A stretch of DNA of 64,000 bases from Solicoccozyma terricola (Eukaryota > Basidiomycota > Tremellomycetes > Filobasidiales > Piskurozymaceae): assembly GCA_001600875.1 (NCBI GenBank), contig BCLD01000018.1:210084-274083 (forward strand), read 5' to 3'. Below are positions 33,007 to 44,479 of this stretch, in pieces (positions within the stretch are counted from its first letter, which is position 1; each line of letters starts with the position of its first letter). The notes beneath the pieces were generated by a model. That model was not told the DNA's origin and searched no databases. It saw nothing but the letters and a program-made list of their open reading frames with translations. Made by a program: the position numbers and the translations under genes.

Positions 33007-35440
33007 TCATCTCCGCTCTTCCGTTGGCGAATTCAAATTACTCCCCATACCGAGAGGTCCGAATGTGCCTTCATTAATCGTCCGCCCTTCAGCGATATCC
33101 CTCCCCTCAGGTATAATCTCCGTATACATAGGTGGTAGATCAATCACCTCCTCCTCCCCCTCCTGTCCTGTCGTCGTCGTCTCCCATCGACCTGCATCCG
33201 CGTGCCTCACGAATCTCGGCTGTGTTTCCATTCCATGTCGTATTCTCCTCGTTCCACTTCTAGCAGCAGGAGTCGGAGCCACGACTTCGCCATCCGCTGC
33301 GTTTGTAATTCGGAAACCGCCGGGTGCTGGTAGATGTATTGGTTGTTGTTGGATGGGACTCGTGTGAGATCGATTCGTGTCATCTGATTGAAGTGGATAT
33401 GACGCCATAGCGATCGCATCAGCTTCCTCTTCTTCCAATTTGGTTCTCGATGGTCCTGATCGAGTTGATGATTCCCCTGTCGTGTAGGATGGGATAGGAT
33501 GTGGGATCCCTGGTGTCATTGAAACCGAAGACTGATTGTTCAGTGTTGTCGATCTTTGAGGTGTTCCCGATCGACCCATCGCAAGAGCCATCGTCTCGTT
33601 GCCCATTGGTGTATCGAATGGATTTCTCGAAAATTCGGCGTCGCTGGAGGATGCACTACGTGGTCGGTTCGATCCTTGTGGTGCGCTGATCGGACTTGAT
33701 GTCCATTCGTCACAGATAGTAGCGTCTTGCATTGTACCCCGAGTACTAGGCGATATCCCAGAGTTGGGCGTCACCGGCGATTCATGCGTACCTCTTCGAT
33801 GATCCATCGGTGAATCAATATGATCGAGTGATGCCAGAAGTGCAGGGTGTTCATACATCCTCCTACCTTCACCACCATTAGTCCCGTTGATGGAGTCTTT
33901 GGATGGGTATGAGCTAGATTGTCCAGTTAGACGTCGACGTCGACGTCGACGTATCCACCAGACGATAGTACCGATCACAGCGATTGCCGCGACTGTGATC
34001 ATGGATGCTGTGACTGCGGCGATCATTGGCGTTTCCTTGTTGGGCCTGTAGCATGGAGAGGGGGGGGGGGGAGAGGTCAACGAAACGCGACTTTTGGCAC
34101 CGAAACACTGATCTCTTCCCACTCACCCTGAACCACCATCACCTGGATTACTAGATGTAGTTGGGCCCGGTACCGCTGAAGTAGTAGGACTCGCATTCAA
34201 GCAACTATCATCCATTCCACTTGATGCATTCACATAATAACTTCCTACGACACCTCCACTTCCATATCCAGCTGCAGAATTCATCATGACGGTGAAAAGT
34301 TGACCTGCAGGGACGTTGACTTGCCAATTGTACGATGATACGTTCCCGAAGAAAACATCGTAGGGTACGAAACTTTTACTAAGTGATAGGACAGTCATGT
34401 TGTATCTGAGGAGCTCATCCCGAAAAAAAAGAAAAAAAAAAAAAAAGAGGAAAAAACAAACCCCATGGCTTCTTGATCAGCGAAAGATTCATACTCACGC
34501 TTGACTAATGTAAAAAAAAAAAAACCCCCCTAGAAAACTCACGGTGCTAAAGAAGCATTATAACCCTGAGCCCATCTCATATCGAATGAATCTTGACATT
34601 GTCTAATATCATCTGCAAACACTTCATAACTGAATGATAATGCAGTTTGATTGACACTTTGATTTGAAGGTTCTAGACAGTCCGAGATTCCATATCCTTG
34701 AACTGTCGTGATCTATTTCACGAGGAAGGGTGGGGGATGGGGAAGGGATGGGGAAGGGGGGAGGGGCTTGTATCAGTCTGTCTGCGAATGATAACAAGAA
34801 CCCAAACGCCTGTCAAAACTCACCGAAGTACTCGCAGCAGATCCAATCCCCGTTCCATCCATCATAAACAAAACATATCTCAACCCACTCGTTAATTGGA
34901 TTTGTAACTGGGAGGGGGGGGGGGGGNGGGGNGGNGGGAAAAGTTAGAAACCATCAGTCTTCCAACCTAGAACGCTAGCACGTTATACATCTCCTCCCTC
35001 CCTCCCTCCCCCAGGCCACCCACCCACACACACACTCACTGAATAACTTCCTTGTCCATCTCTATATGCCGATTCTGGGATCTTGTAAACGAATGGAATT
35101 TGAAGTAGAGGTCTGTTGGGTGGGGTGGGGGTAGGTAACATAGATTCATTAGCTTCTCAATTACCACAATCCCTCCCCTCTCCTCTCCTCCCCTCCCTTT
35201 CCCCCCCTTCACTCACGCAACAACGACTGTAAACGGAGGTTCACCTCCTAACCAAGTCAACAAACTAGTCCCACATTGATACGTTGTAGTCGGCCATTGA
35301 AATTCGAATCCATCAACTCGAACGATAGGTAAAATTGATAAAGAAGCGAGTGTTGATGTTAATAGAGAAGAAACGAAGGAACGATGACGATGACGATGAC
35401 GATGACGTGGTGGAAGGAGAGGAAGTGATGAAGGCGGCAT
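33007..35440 (-). CDS. Single-pass membrane protein with secreted N-terminal domain
   Basis: Unrecognised but typical of basidiomycete surface proteins. It starts at 35440 with a His/Arg-rich stretch followed by a hydrophobic signal-like segment (LLTSTLASLSILPIV). An extracellular part follows, made of several short exons, with paired cysteines (FQWPTTTYQCGTSLLTWLGG, SDCLEPSNQSVNQT, DDIRQCQDSFDMRW), N-glycosylation sites and a Ser/Thr/Pro-rich stem. After the stem there is one transmembrane helix AVTASMITVAAIAVIGTIVWW and a run of Arg residues, then a long Ser/Pro-rich cytosolic tail with PPMYTEIIPEG near its end. This layout resembles cell-wall stress sensors (Mid2/Wsc-like), but no cysteine-rich WSC domain is seen. 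One intron holds G12 (34060-34071), another an ambiguous G tract with N bases (34914-34938). Confidence 0.7.
34914..34938. repeat. Ambiguous poly(G) tract with N bases
   Basis: G run with three single N positions inside an intron of the membrane-protein gene; the read consensus failed in the homopolymer. Confidence 0.85.
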
Positions 35441-36409
35441 TTGAGAGGGAGGGGGGAGGGATGGGAGAGGAGGGGAGGGGGGGGGGGGGAGGGTGGTATT
35501 CGACTGGTCGACGGATTTGCTGTGGACCTTGTAGCTCGAGTTTTTCCTGGCCGAACACGGTGCGGTGTGTGTGTGTGTGTTTCCTTTATTTTTTCTGGTG
35601 TTTCTTTTGGTGTGTTTTGTTTATTGGTTATTGGATACCGCTATACGTCTGATGTGGATCGCCCATGGATGATGCGTATGGTGTGAACGACGACTGACGG
35701 TGTACTATGCTGCTATTCATTCGTCGCGCGGGAACAGGGCAGACGACGCGTTTAGATCAGAATGAGGGAGGGAGAGTGAGAGTGCATGCATGCATGTGTG
35801 TACACGTCTGTCGTGGTCGTGAGTGGTAGGTAGGTAACACCGTAGTGGAATGATCCACCCCCCGCCCCGATGAAACCCCAGGTTTCGAGAATGCCAAGCA
35901 ACGTTGAGCAAGCAACCGGGCAAAAAAATCCCTCCTACAGCATCCCAAGACAACGTCCCCCCGCCTCGTTGTCCTGACCGAACACCACTACCTCCCCCCT
36001 CCCCCCCCCCTCTCCCTGATCCCGTCTTTACCGCCCTTGCCGTCCTTACCCCGTTGCCGTTCGTCGGGCGGTCAGCCGGTCAAGAACGAGTTGTCAGTCT
36101 CCTTCCCGAGAATTGAAATCACCCGATGGTCGTCCTTGGAATGCTGTGCGTACGGGGGTCGCGTGTGTCCTCTCCGGACCAACTCAACCAAGGGTCTTGG
36201 CAGCCGAGGACGGGGGGGGATGAGTACGGGGATGGGGGATGGGGTGGACGAGACATGTGAGCAGGAGAGTGGTACGATTGGCCCTGGGACCCACGCGGTA
36301 CATTCGGTACATCCTCAATATCAGTGGTTAACGACAGCCATACCCCTTTCACGGTGCATGTAATGTAATTTCATTACAACCCCCCTCCGTTGTATATCAT
36401 CCCCTCCCA
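35441..36409. other. Spacer between tandem minus-strand genes
   Basis: Contains G13 (35477-35489), a GT microsatellite near 35563-35580, a TGCA-type short repeat near 35785, and C-rich stretches around 35995-36010. No coding exon can be supported. It is likely the promoter of the membrane-protein gene plus the 3' region of the next one. Confidence 0.45.
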
Positions 36410-37637
36410 CTACCTTTTCTTTTCCAACCACCTCGATACCTTATAGGAAGATGAATCTTCATTCCGTAGAGTAGTTTTGGTGATGCGTGATAAATTACTA
36501 CAGGGGATCATGGGGGTGGTGGTGGTGTTGGTGGTTGTGGCGGTGGTGGTGGTGGTGGTTGGTTCTGTTCCGATTCCGATTCCGATTCCGATTCCGATTC
36601 CAGTTCCAGTTCCAGTTCTGCTTTTCGTTCCTGTTTTCGTTCCTGTTCGTGCTATGGTTCTTGTAATAGTTCGTGAACATGAACATGAACTTGCACTTGA
36701 ACTTGAACATGAATTTGAATGGGAGGAATGTGGCTGTGTAGGAAGGGATTTGGGACTGGTAGGGAATGAGAATGAGATCCAAGGTTCAGAGAGCGAAGTC
36801 GACGGACAACTTTTGTTTCTTGTTCGCGCAAAGTCCTTCTCCTCTCGTTAAGGAGCTACTCTGCGTGAGCGAGGCGAGCTATACTTTGAGAGCCACCCTC
36901 GGACAGCTACAACTCTCCCCATGACCAAGGAGTCCGGATCATATCCCACCCCTTCCCATGCCCAACATCAAAAACCCACACCATCAAAAAAAAACTCACT
37001 ACATCCTCCAATCTTTCAACCCAGTAACACCACCAACTTTTAATTCCTTCTTCATCCTTTCCAAAACAACTCCTTTCTCAAATTCACTCCATTTACTTAG
37101 TTTCCCAATAGCTAATTTCATTTGTCCAATAGGTCGATTGTAGAAATCAAAAGGGAGGTTTGGAGTTGGAATGAGTGTACATGGAGTGGTGAATGCGATG
37201 TAATCTTTTTGGTTGGCTCCCATTGTTAGATGGAATACATCGAAAGTACCCCCCCCCGGGGGGGGGGGGCTTTGACATCTGTACAACTCACCTGTACCTG
37301 CAACTTCGGCTAGACCACTTCGGATATCAGATTCCATCACTTTTAATTGTCCGAGAGAAACAACATCGTATATCTGAAACTCATGCCACTGAATGCAGGG
37401 GGACGGGGAGGGAGGGAGGGGTTAGTGATTCTAAAGACAGCTTGTTCTCCTTGCCCATTTTCGTTGGACAGGCTGGAGGTGCAGTGCCAACTAGACGGAT
37501 GGACGTACATAAAGCTCGCTTGGAGTAGGGTTGACAGGATTGCAAGGCACAGGGTATGGAATTCCCATTCCGCCACCTCCCATTCCCATCCACGGTATAC
37601 ACATTGGGATCGGAAGCGATAGATGAGGAGCGAACAT
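36410..37637 (-). CDS. Unrecognised protein, possibly damaged in the assembly
   Basis: Exon 1 starts at 37637 (MFAPHLSLPIPMCIPWMG) and is Met/Gly/Pro-rich. It splices at GTACGT to IYDVVSLGQLKVMESDIRSG, then to FDVFHLTMGANQKDY and WSEFEKGVVLERMKKELK. The frame then meets ATG TAG, but the TA|GTGAGT sequence is a perfect donor. Joining to an acceptor at 36497 gives YNLSRITKTT and a Lys/Arg-rich end WLEKKR, stop at 36410. If that intron is retained the protein ends 36999-37001. In the middle, the coding strand has C12 immediately followed by G9 where a 3' splice site might be expected, so the exon 2-exon 3 junction cannot be trusted. I do not recognise the family. The 502-nt last intron contains a hexamer array and a hairpin element. 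Confidence 0.5.
36515..36720 (+). repeat. Shifting tri/hexanucleotide microsatellite in an intron
   Basis: (GGT)n, then GATTCC repeated about five times, then AGTTCC three times, then GTTCCT/GTTCGT, then GAACAT/GAACTT/GCACTT units. Each block differs from the previous by one or two bases, as if one hexamer array had drifted along its length. Confidence 0.75.
36790..36890 (+). repeat. Hairpin-prone element (copy E)
   Basis: GCGTGAGCGAGGCGAGCTATACT at about 36863 matches the unit plus spacer of the Hem25 intron copy. The unit is on the strand opposite to the host gene, inside its last intron. Confidence 0.45.
37249..37269. repeat. C9-G12 head-on homopolymer junction
   Basis: Nine C directly followed by twelve G, a perfect inverted homopolymer lying exactly at a splice junction of the unrecognised gene. 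Possibly an artificial join of two homopolymer ends. Confidence 0.7.
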
Positions 37638-37702
37638 TGTGCCGGGGGGGTTTCTTTTCCTCGGTCAAGCTGGGAAGATGATTGAACGGTTTGGAAGCCG
37701 AG

Positions 37703-37735
<33 letters not shown>

Positions 37736-38388
37736 TACTAGTCAATCTATAACTCGGATAACTTGCTTTCGTTCAGTGATGCGGGTTTCGGGCGTTGGAA
37801 AACCTCACCTCACCGCACCTTTCCCTATGTCCCTTTCCGAAGTCGATCAACAGATTGATCGGCGGTCATAGGAGTCGGGAATCAACCACCGTTGTCTCAG
37901 GTAGTAGGGAAAGCGGTTCGAAGAGAGGATCGGGGGGCAGTACAGCGTCATTGGAAGACGGAGGATGGGCTGCGTTTGGTGACACGATCGGGAAGATCGC
38001 CACTGTCCACTTTCTCATTCGTGAACCACATTGGACGGTGCACAAAGCAGAGGTTGAGCGTTATGCAGATAGTGCGAGTGGGACAGTCAGTTTGGATGAT
38101 TGTCCGGGTTGTTTTAATGCACTGATGTGGGTCTCCACTTACCCTCGTAAACACATGGGAAGCGCAGGCGGAGGTACGTATGGAGAAAGGAATGAAATCG
38201 AACGGAAACCTTCTCGCGCCAACGTGCTCCGTTAGAGTACCGTGTCAAACAACCAACGCCCACCATGCATTCCTCGACTACTCATAAAATCCCACCAAAG
38301 ATGCAACTACAACAACCGGGCAAAAAAACCCTTTGGAAATCGCATCTAATAATCGAAAGACGGCATGAAAAAGATTCCCCAGAGACAC
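37638..38388. other. Spacer with G30 run
   Basis: Between the start of the unrecognised gene and the stop of TRS20. Contains G30 (37704-37733). A 146-codon plus-strand open frame (37795-38235) begins at a TTG, shows no domain and is not called. Confidence 0.45.
37704..37733. repeat. Poly(G) run, 30 nt
   Basis: Uninterrupted G30, intergenic, about 70 nt upstream of the start of the unrecognised gene. Confidence 0.9.
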
Positions 38389-39259
38389 TCATAAATTCCG
38401 TCTTGCACTGGCTCTTATTTTATTCTCAAACGTCACTGATTGGATGGGCGTTGTTATGGTTTGAAATGGATTCATTAACGTCTGTTTTCGGCGTGAGGTA
38501 AAGGATTATCGAGAGTGAGTGATTATTTGGCACACACACCAAAGTCGGGTGAGAATCTTACCTTGACATAACCTTCCCATACATCTATGAAGAATAACCG
38601 AATACCATCCTCGTTTTTCATATCGTGTAGTAATACGAATTTGACTATGATTGAGAGTGACAAAAGTTGAATGTTGTGAGTTCTTTGTGGTCCCCAAGAT
38701 TTTCGAAGGCCTGCATTTGAAACTTACCACCTGGAGCTACAAATGCTGATACCGTCCATTCATTGAATTTGTCAACCGCTTTCAAGTATCTTAAGTTGCA
38801 GGATAGGAATGAGGGACACGATATGATGGAAAAATTTCAGTATCCATGGCTTTGAGAACATGTACCGCGTTTTTTATTATTTCCAGTCTTTCCCACTCAC
38901 AGACTCCCATTCCCAACCATCAAATCTTCAACTACATCCAAGCTCGAATGAGCAATCATCTGTAACACATGTCTTTCCGAGTTACTCCCTGTACCTGTCT
39001 TTCCATTAACGCCCTGACCACCTAACAAAGCCGTCGGGAATGCTTCTCTCGTCGGTGTCGGTCTAAGCGGTGAACCAGGTGGTTGTACACCACCAACCCC
39101 GGGATTTGATGTAGTCACCGCACCGGTCAACGACGACCATGATGGGAAACCAGTGGATGATGATGGGTTGGAAGCGGCTGTAGATGGTTTGGAGGTTGCG
39201 AATTGAGCTTCGTAGAGTGGGGAGTCTAGTGGGGATACGACGGCGAGGTAGTAGGACAT
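38389..39259 (-). CDS. TRS20: TRAPP subunit Trs20 / sedlin (TRAPPC2)
   Basis: Core subunit of the TRAPP complexes that tether ER-derived and Golgi vesicles. Exon 1 (start 39259) begins MSYYLAVVSPLDSPLYEAQF and, after a Ser/Pro/Gly-rich insert of about 60 residues, continues VLQMIAHSSLDVVEDLM. Small exons then give YLKAVDKFNEWTVSAFVAPGG, KFVLLHDMKNEDGIRFFF and DVWEGYVK. The last gives MNPFQTITTPIQS and FENKIRASARRNL before TGA. All blocks match sedlin in order. The low-complexity insert is absent from human and yeast proteins. Divergent from the TMEM135-like gene. Confidence 0.92.
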
Positions 39260-39415
39260 GTTGGCGTGGTTGGTGGTTCGTGGTTGGTGGTTGGTGGTTG
39301 GTCGTTGGTCGTTGGTAGAATAGGATGAGAGGGATTACGCGTAGGTTGGCATGTTTCGAGTCGATAAATGAAAAGATGTGTGAGGGTGGCTGGTATATTG
39401 GCCACTATAAGTCTC

Positions 39416-39490
39416 CGGTGGTGGTGGTTGCGGTTGAGACGATGGTGATGGTGTTGTTGGAGGTGGTGGTGGTGGTGGTGGTGGTGGTGA
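39416..39490 (+). repeat. (GGT)n microsatellite
   Basis: Imperfect GGT repeat with a few GAT/GTT interruptions in the shared promoter. Confidence 0.8.
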
Positions 39491-39508
39491 TGATCGCGTG
39501 GAAGATGT

Positions 39509-39514
39509 CACGTG
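39509..39514. promoter_or_regulatory. CACGTG site
   Basis: GTCACGTGTT, 115 nt before the TMEM135-like start and about 250 nt from the TRS20 start. Confidence 0.5.
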
Positions 39515-39628
39515 TTTCCCCGCTGGTTGGTTGGTCGTTGCCCCACACTCGGACAGCTATCCATCCAGCATCATGGACAGAGCGGGCAGCATCGTCAACC
39601 ACTCAATTCATCGGCATCCGTCAATGTC

Positions 39629-42600
39629 ATGTCATCTCCCTCTCCATCCCACTCCCCCTCTTCCTCCTCACATCGATCCACCCCACTCACACCTCAAGCT
39701 CCATCGCTCCACCCGACTGAAATCCCCACAACCACATCAGACACCTCCCCTTTCTTGCTTGCTTCGACTGGGGATACATCGAATGGACAAAGACCACTTC
39801 GACCACTACATCGATCAAGAAATTCAGATTCGGCGCCGTCGTTGGTGAGGAAGGTGTCGTCGAGTGTAGGGAATAGAAAGTTGAGGTTTACGACGCTTGA
39901 TGAAGGGACGAGTAAGAAGAGGAAGGTGGTTGGTGGTGTTGGTGGTGGTGGGGACGGGGATGGGGATGAGGATGGGAATGAAAGGAAAGATTGGGATTAT
40001 TCCTTGAAATCTGATCCTGGAACTCCAAATATCAGTGAAACGTGAGCTTCTATGAAAACCCTCTCCCCTACTATACAAACCCCATTAGCCATCACAACGC
40101 ATACTGAGACTGATTCACATCGTTCGATTTCAAAACTTCATTTCAGGGCTGCACAAATCCGTCGTACCCTCTCACTCGCCTCCCTCTCATACCTCCATTC
40201 CCAACTAACGACAAATCCACCAACCACTGTCCTCACCACCGTAACAAACCATACCAAGACTCTTGTTTGGAGATCCGCACGTGAACCGCGTAAGCTCCCA
40301 CAAGATGCGGAGAGAGCTTTGGTTTTGGCGTTGAGACGGGGTTTTAGGTCGGGTATGTTGGGTTGGGGCGTGAGAGCTGGAGTTGGGGTGGTTTTGGCTG
40401 TTGTTAATGCTCTGAGACGGAGGTGAGTTGGGGGGTGGGGGGTGNNNNNNNNNNNNNNNNNNNNNNNNNNNNNNNNNNNNNNNNNNNNNNNNNNNNNNNN
40501 NNNNNNNNNGGGGGGGGGGTGAAGTGGGAGTGGAAGTGGTGTTCAAGTTGGGGAATGCGGGAATGCTGATTGATGGCTTCGGGTTCACAGGAGATTCAAG
40601 TGGAAGTTGGTGAGGATGGCGTTGTTCAGTGCTGAACCTTTTAGATTTGCTGCTATGATTGGTATGTCGTATCGTGTCTCTTTGCATTACTCCGACTGCA
40701 GAATCCCCCTGAACCCTCGATCCTCGTAACAAAAGGTACATTCACATTCCTCAATACCTTAACTCTCCATCTCCTCCGTCTCGCTCCTCCATACTCGTAC
40801 ATTTCCCGTCGTATCTCCCATCTCTACACATCCATACAGACCGGCTCATTCACTGCTCCTACATTCGGACCACCTGAGCGATACAACGGTTTGGTAGAGG
40901 TAGAGGTTGAGAATGGGGAGATTTATGTGGAGGAAGAGTTTGAAGAGGAGGATACCGGAGAGAGGAGGTGGCAGGCGGCGGTGGCGGGTGCGGTTGGGAG
41001 TTTGGGGTTGTTATGGGAGGAAAAAGGGAGGAGAGTCGGTGTTGCACAGCAGTATGTCGTTTTTTTTCTTTTTCAATTCTGTTCGGAATTGCACACACAA
41101 TGTTTTTCCCCACAACAACTCATTGAGATCTTGGGGTCTGGTCTGTTTTTCTTTTTGTTGTGGCAAACGTCAGAATGTTCGTTCGTGGTCTTCAAGCATC
41201 ATATAACACTTTCTCCCTTCGAACGGGATTTGAGATACCATATGGAGATATCATCGTATTTGGATTCTGCTGTGGGCAGATCATGTTTGCGTTCTTGATG
41301 TCCCCAGAGACGATCCCTGCGGAATACAATAGCTGGTGAGGAGGATGAAGGCGATTGTACGGTTTGGAGAAGAAGCTGATTGTACGAAACGTTTTCCTGG
41401 ATTTAGGATACTCAAAGCGAGTCACGCAGAACCTGCTGCTATTCCTTTCAATCTACAGTTGGAGCGACAGGGAGTCGTAGATGTTTCGATGTTGGAAAGG
41501 GTTTTGAATAACAAGGTGAGATGATGTCATGTTCTCTTGAGATTAGAAACAACGCTGAGCCGCGATTGCAATCAGCGTATCACCCCGAACAACGCCACGG
41601 ACATTCAACAGATCATTGAAAGAGCCAAAGAAGGGATAGCGCCACATGTCTTACCCTGGTACACACACGACGAAATATACCCCAGTTGATGGGAAAAACA
41701 CGACTGACATTGTGATGATTGTCAACAGCTCCGTCGTTCACCCATGGCATGACTCGTGTCGAGCGTTGCCAGTGGAAAGATTCTTTTCCGTCGTGGTAGG
41801 TCCCCGATCACGCGACATATCCGGCACATCACCTCGGGTCGATTGAAACCCTACCTCTCATACAGCGCTTCATGCTTCCTGCCTACGCTGCACTCCACTT
41901 GATCCCTATGCTAGTGCTCCGTCGTAAACACGTTCAACGAGATCCCTTGGGAATGCTGGCACGCGCATTCAAAGGCACACTACGAAGCTCGAGCTTCTTG
42001 GGAGTTTTCGTGGTGATATTTCACAGTGAGTGCATCGTCGCCCTGGCAACGGCTGAATTATCTGCTAACCACCGAGATGAATATAGCTATACTCTGCCTG
42101 AGAGGGAACCTACTCACTGGGCGGACCAAATTGTTCAACCGTCCGCTTCCGGCCTGGTTCACGAGGTTGATCAAAAGGAGAGAGAGCTTCTGGGTAATGG
42201 GCTTTGCAACGTGTCTGAGTCTGTTGGTCGAGGAGAAGGTATGTTGGTGATGCCTTGGGAACGGGCGAAGGAAAGGGCTGACATGATTTCTCTTGCGAAT
42301 ACAGAAACGACGTGCTGAGCTGGGTAAGTCCCCTTTCTCAGCTATGTATCATCTCGTTTGGCCAATAAACCTGCCTCTCATCCGCAGCCATGTACGTCCT
42401 CCCTCGAGGCCTGGAGTCGGCGTGGTCGTCCGCCCGACGCCGATCATGGGTTCCTCTCGTTCCCTTCGGAGAGACATTGATGGGTATGGTAGCGATGGGC
42501 ATGGTCATGGATGCTTACAAGGTGAGTAGGAGTCGGGCGGCCATCATATTCTACCCTGAGCTCAATTAGTATATCGCTGACGGTGTGCATGGCAGCATGA

Positions 42601-42661
42601 ACCGAAAGCATTATCGTCGTTGCTCAGAGGGGTGATATATCAGATCATCGGACCACCGTGA
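39629..42661 (+). CDS. TMEM135-like multi-pass membrane protein
   Basis: Member of the TMEM135/PMP52 family linked to peroxisomes and mitochondria. It starts at 39629 with a Ser/Pro-rich, disordered N-terminus (MSSPSPSHSP...). After several introns come AAQIRRTLSLASLSYLH, RRGFRSGMLGWGVRAG, FRFAAMIGTFTFLN, FVRGLQASYNTFSP, IPYGDIIVFGFCCGQIMFAF and LMSPETIPAEYNSW (the R/SPETLP motif of this family), CSVVHPWHDSC, YAALHLIPMLVLRRK, FLGVFVVIF, LRGNLLTGRTKLFN and SFWVMGFATCLSLLVEEKKRR. The stop is TGA at 42659. About ten exons. An assembly gap of N (40445-40509) falls inside a poly(G) intron, so no coding sequence seems lost. The stop lies 32 nt from the convergent TIM54 stop. Confidence 0.82.
40435..40519. 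repeat. Poly(G) intron tract with 65-nt assembly gap
   Basis: G-rich flanks on both sides of an N block at 40445-40509. The gap is very probably a longer G run that could not be assembled. Confidence 0.9.
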
Positions 42662-42693
42662 TGATGTACATGCGAGCTGGCAGGGCAGCACGC

Positions 42694-44346
42694 CTATAGA
42701 CCTTCCACAGATACATCGTGCTCCTCCGGCGAGGTGTATACCTTCAACCAGCCCTTCCACCTCTCATCCCAAGGTACCTCACTACCCTTCTTAACAATTT
42801 CATAGCCTTCCGCCTGCTTTGTCCAAGTAAATTCCTTGTCCTGCCTCTCTTTGCGGAGGTCTGCCTCACTTGGAGGTGGCTTCGATACCTCCTCCTTGGT
42901 AGGTTCTCTACCCGCAGCCAATTCCCGTGTTGCTTGCAGCTTCGGCTTTAGCTTGTCCTCATAATACTCGGTCCTGTTCTTCTCAATTCGGGAGAGCGTG
43001 TGTTTGAAGTCCTTTTTGTAGTAGCTCTCCTCCATGACGTCAAAGTCGAGGTCACTAGTCGGCTCAGTCACATCCGAGCCAGTCGCAGTCTCTGATGGCA
43101 AAGCCAATGCGGCGTCCTCCTTTGCTTCTCTACCCACAAAGTCCCTCTGGCCTCCGAGAATCAACTTGAGCGCCGCCTCGCCACCTTCCTTCACCTTCTT
43201 ATGCTCTGTGAAAAGTCCGATGAACATGTATGGTAATTGCTTGAATCCAAGGTTGTTGATCCAAGGGACAAGCAGCATCGGTGGAAGTGGTGGAAGAGGT
43301 GAGGGAGGAGCATGCATCTCAGGAGTGATGCGTGTTTCAGGGTCGATAACGGCTGCGGAGGGAGATGGGGCAATGGCGGCTTGTTGAAGGGTGTGTTTCC
43401 GTAATTGTCCTAATCCGCCAAGAAGTCCACCGGACGATGGCGGTGCTGGCACTGGTGCTGGTTCGGGTGTCGTTGTTGGAGTAGACGTTGCAGAGGCTCC
43501 CGTCATTTTATCCATAGACCCGTCCTCCTGAATCCGCTTCTCCTCGAACACGCCATCAAACTCCAACTTCCTCGCCAAATCACCTTCCCTATCGACCTTG
43601 AAAACCGGACCCATCCATCCTCTCTTCAAACCCTCCATATACTCCTTCAAAGTATGCCGTCCAATGATTACCACGCCGCCTTCGGTTTCGCGTTGTACTT
43701 TCTGTTCTGGGGTCAGTTGACCTGGTATGCCCGAAGTAACGGTAGGAGGGATGGGATCAAGACCCAGGGTTTGTCTTCGCCGTGCAAGGATCTTGTCTTG
43801 TAAAAGACGAGTAAGAGAACCATACTGTCCGGTGGTAACCAGCTCGTAGTCGACGGCCGCTGCTACAAGAACCGGCTGTAGGAATCATGTTGGTAAGACC
43901 GCATTCCAGATCCTTTGATTGCAGGAAGGACTTACCTTCAAGTACCGCTTGAAATATTGCAAACCTCTCTCATAATCATCATCCTCTGGCCACTTTGCCG
44001 CATATACCGTCACTTTTCTCGGATAACCCAAGCTGCTACTCATCGGCTCATCCGCCAGATACTTGACTTTATCGATATATTCTTGCTTGAGTTTGGAGCA
44101 CTTTCTCCTGTCGTCCCAGTACAAGTAAGCTGTACCGCCTACGACAGTGAGAAATATCGACCAATTTCGCGAAGGTATACGAGGTCGCCATTTGAGGACG
44201 GATGGTGGAAGACCGGTGTATCGGAGCACAGACATGGTGCCGGTGAGTGGGACCTTGGAAGTGGATGCCAAAGGTGCAGCAGGGACCGCTGTGGGAGGGA
44301 TAGCCGGACCACCAGATGGTGGTGGCGGTGGTGGTGTCACCGACAT
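42694..44346 (-). CDS. TIM54: Tim54, subunit of the mitochondrial TIM22 translocase
   Basis: Inner-membrane protein needed for insertion of carrier proteins, many of which share the fold of Hem25 in this window. Starts at 44346 with a Pro/Ala-rich stretch, then VLRYTGLPPSVLKWRPRIPSRNWSIF, the membrane anchor FLTVVGGTAYLYWDDRRK and YPRKVTVYAAKWPEDD. After an intron comes the large C-terminal exon with the GVVIIGRHTLKEYMEGLKRGW region, PPMLLVPWINNLGFKQLPY and many charged residues, ending at 42694. About 530 residues, slightly longer than yeast Tim54. The RPRIPSRNW motif near the helix is diagnostic. A CACGTG core lies 78 nt upstream of the start. Confidence 0.92.
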
Positions 44347-44423
44347 GTTGAGTGGGAAGAAGATGTTGAGCAGGAAGCGGTAGGGATGTGGTTGAATCCA
44401 ACTTTTGGGCTAATCAAGTCGCG

Positions 44424-44429
44424 CACGTG
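44424..44429. promoter_or_regulatory. CACGTG site upstream of TIM54
   Basis: GCACGTGAC, 78-83 nt before the start at 44346 and inside the short spacer to the DDB1 stop. Confidence 0.5.
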
Positions 44430-44479
44430 ACATCCTCAACATTGAGCCGTGCCCATCGCATACAACATGCTGCTGCCGC

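Larger units (their letters stand above)
39260..39628. promoter_or_regulatory. Divergent promoter, TRS20 / TMEM135-like, with GGT array
   Basis: 369 nt. A GGT-rich microsatellite (39416-39490) and a nearby TTGGT repeat (39269-39315) surround a CACGTG core at 39509-39514. Confidence 0.55.

Noticed and set aside
36477..36851. 124-codon plus-strand open frame with VPIPIPIP repeats
   Set aside because: It is the translation of the hexamer microsatellite inside an intron.
37795..38235. 146-codon plus-strand open frame
   Set aside because: Begins with TTG, no domain, no splice extension; lies between two minus-strand genes.
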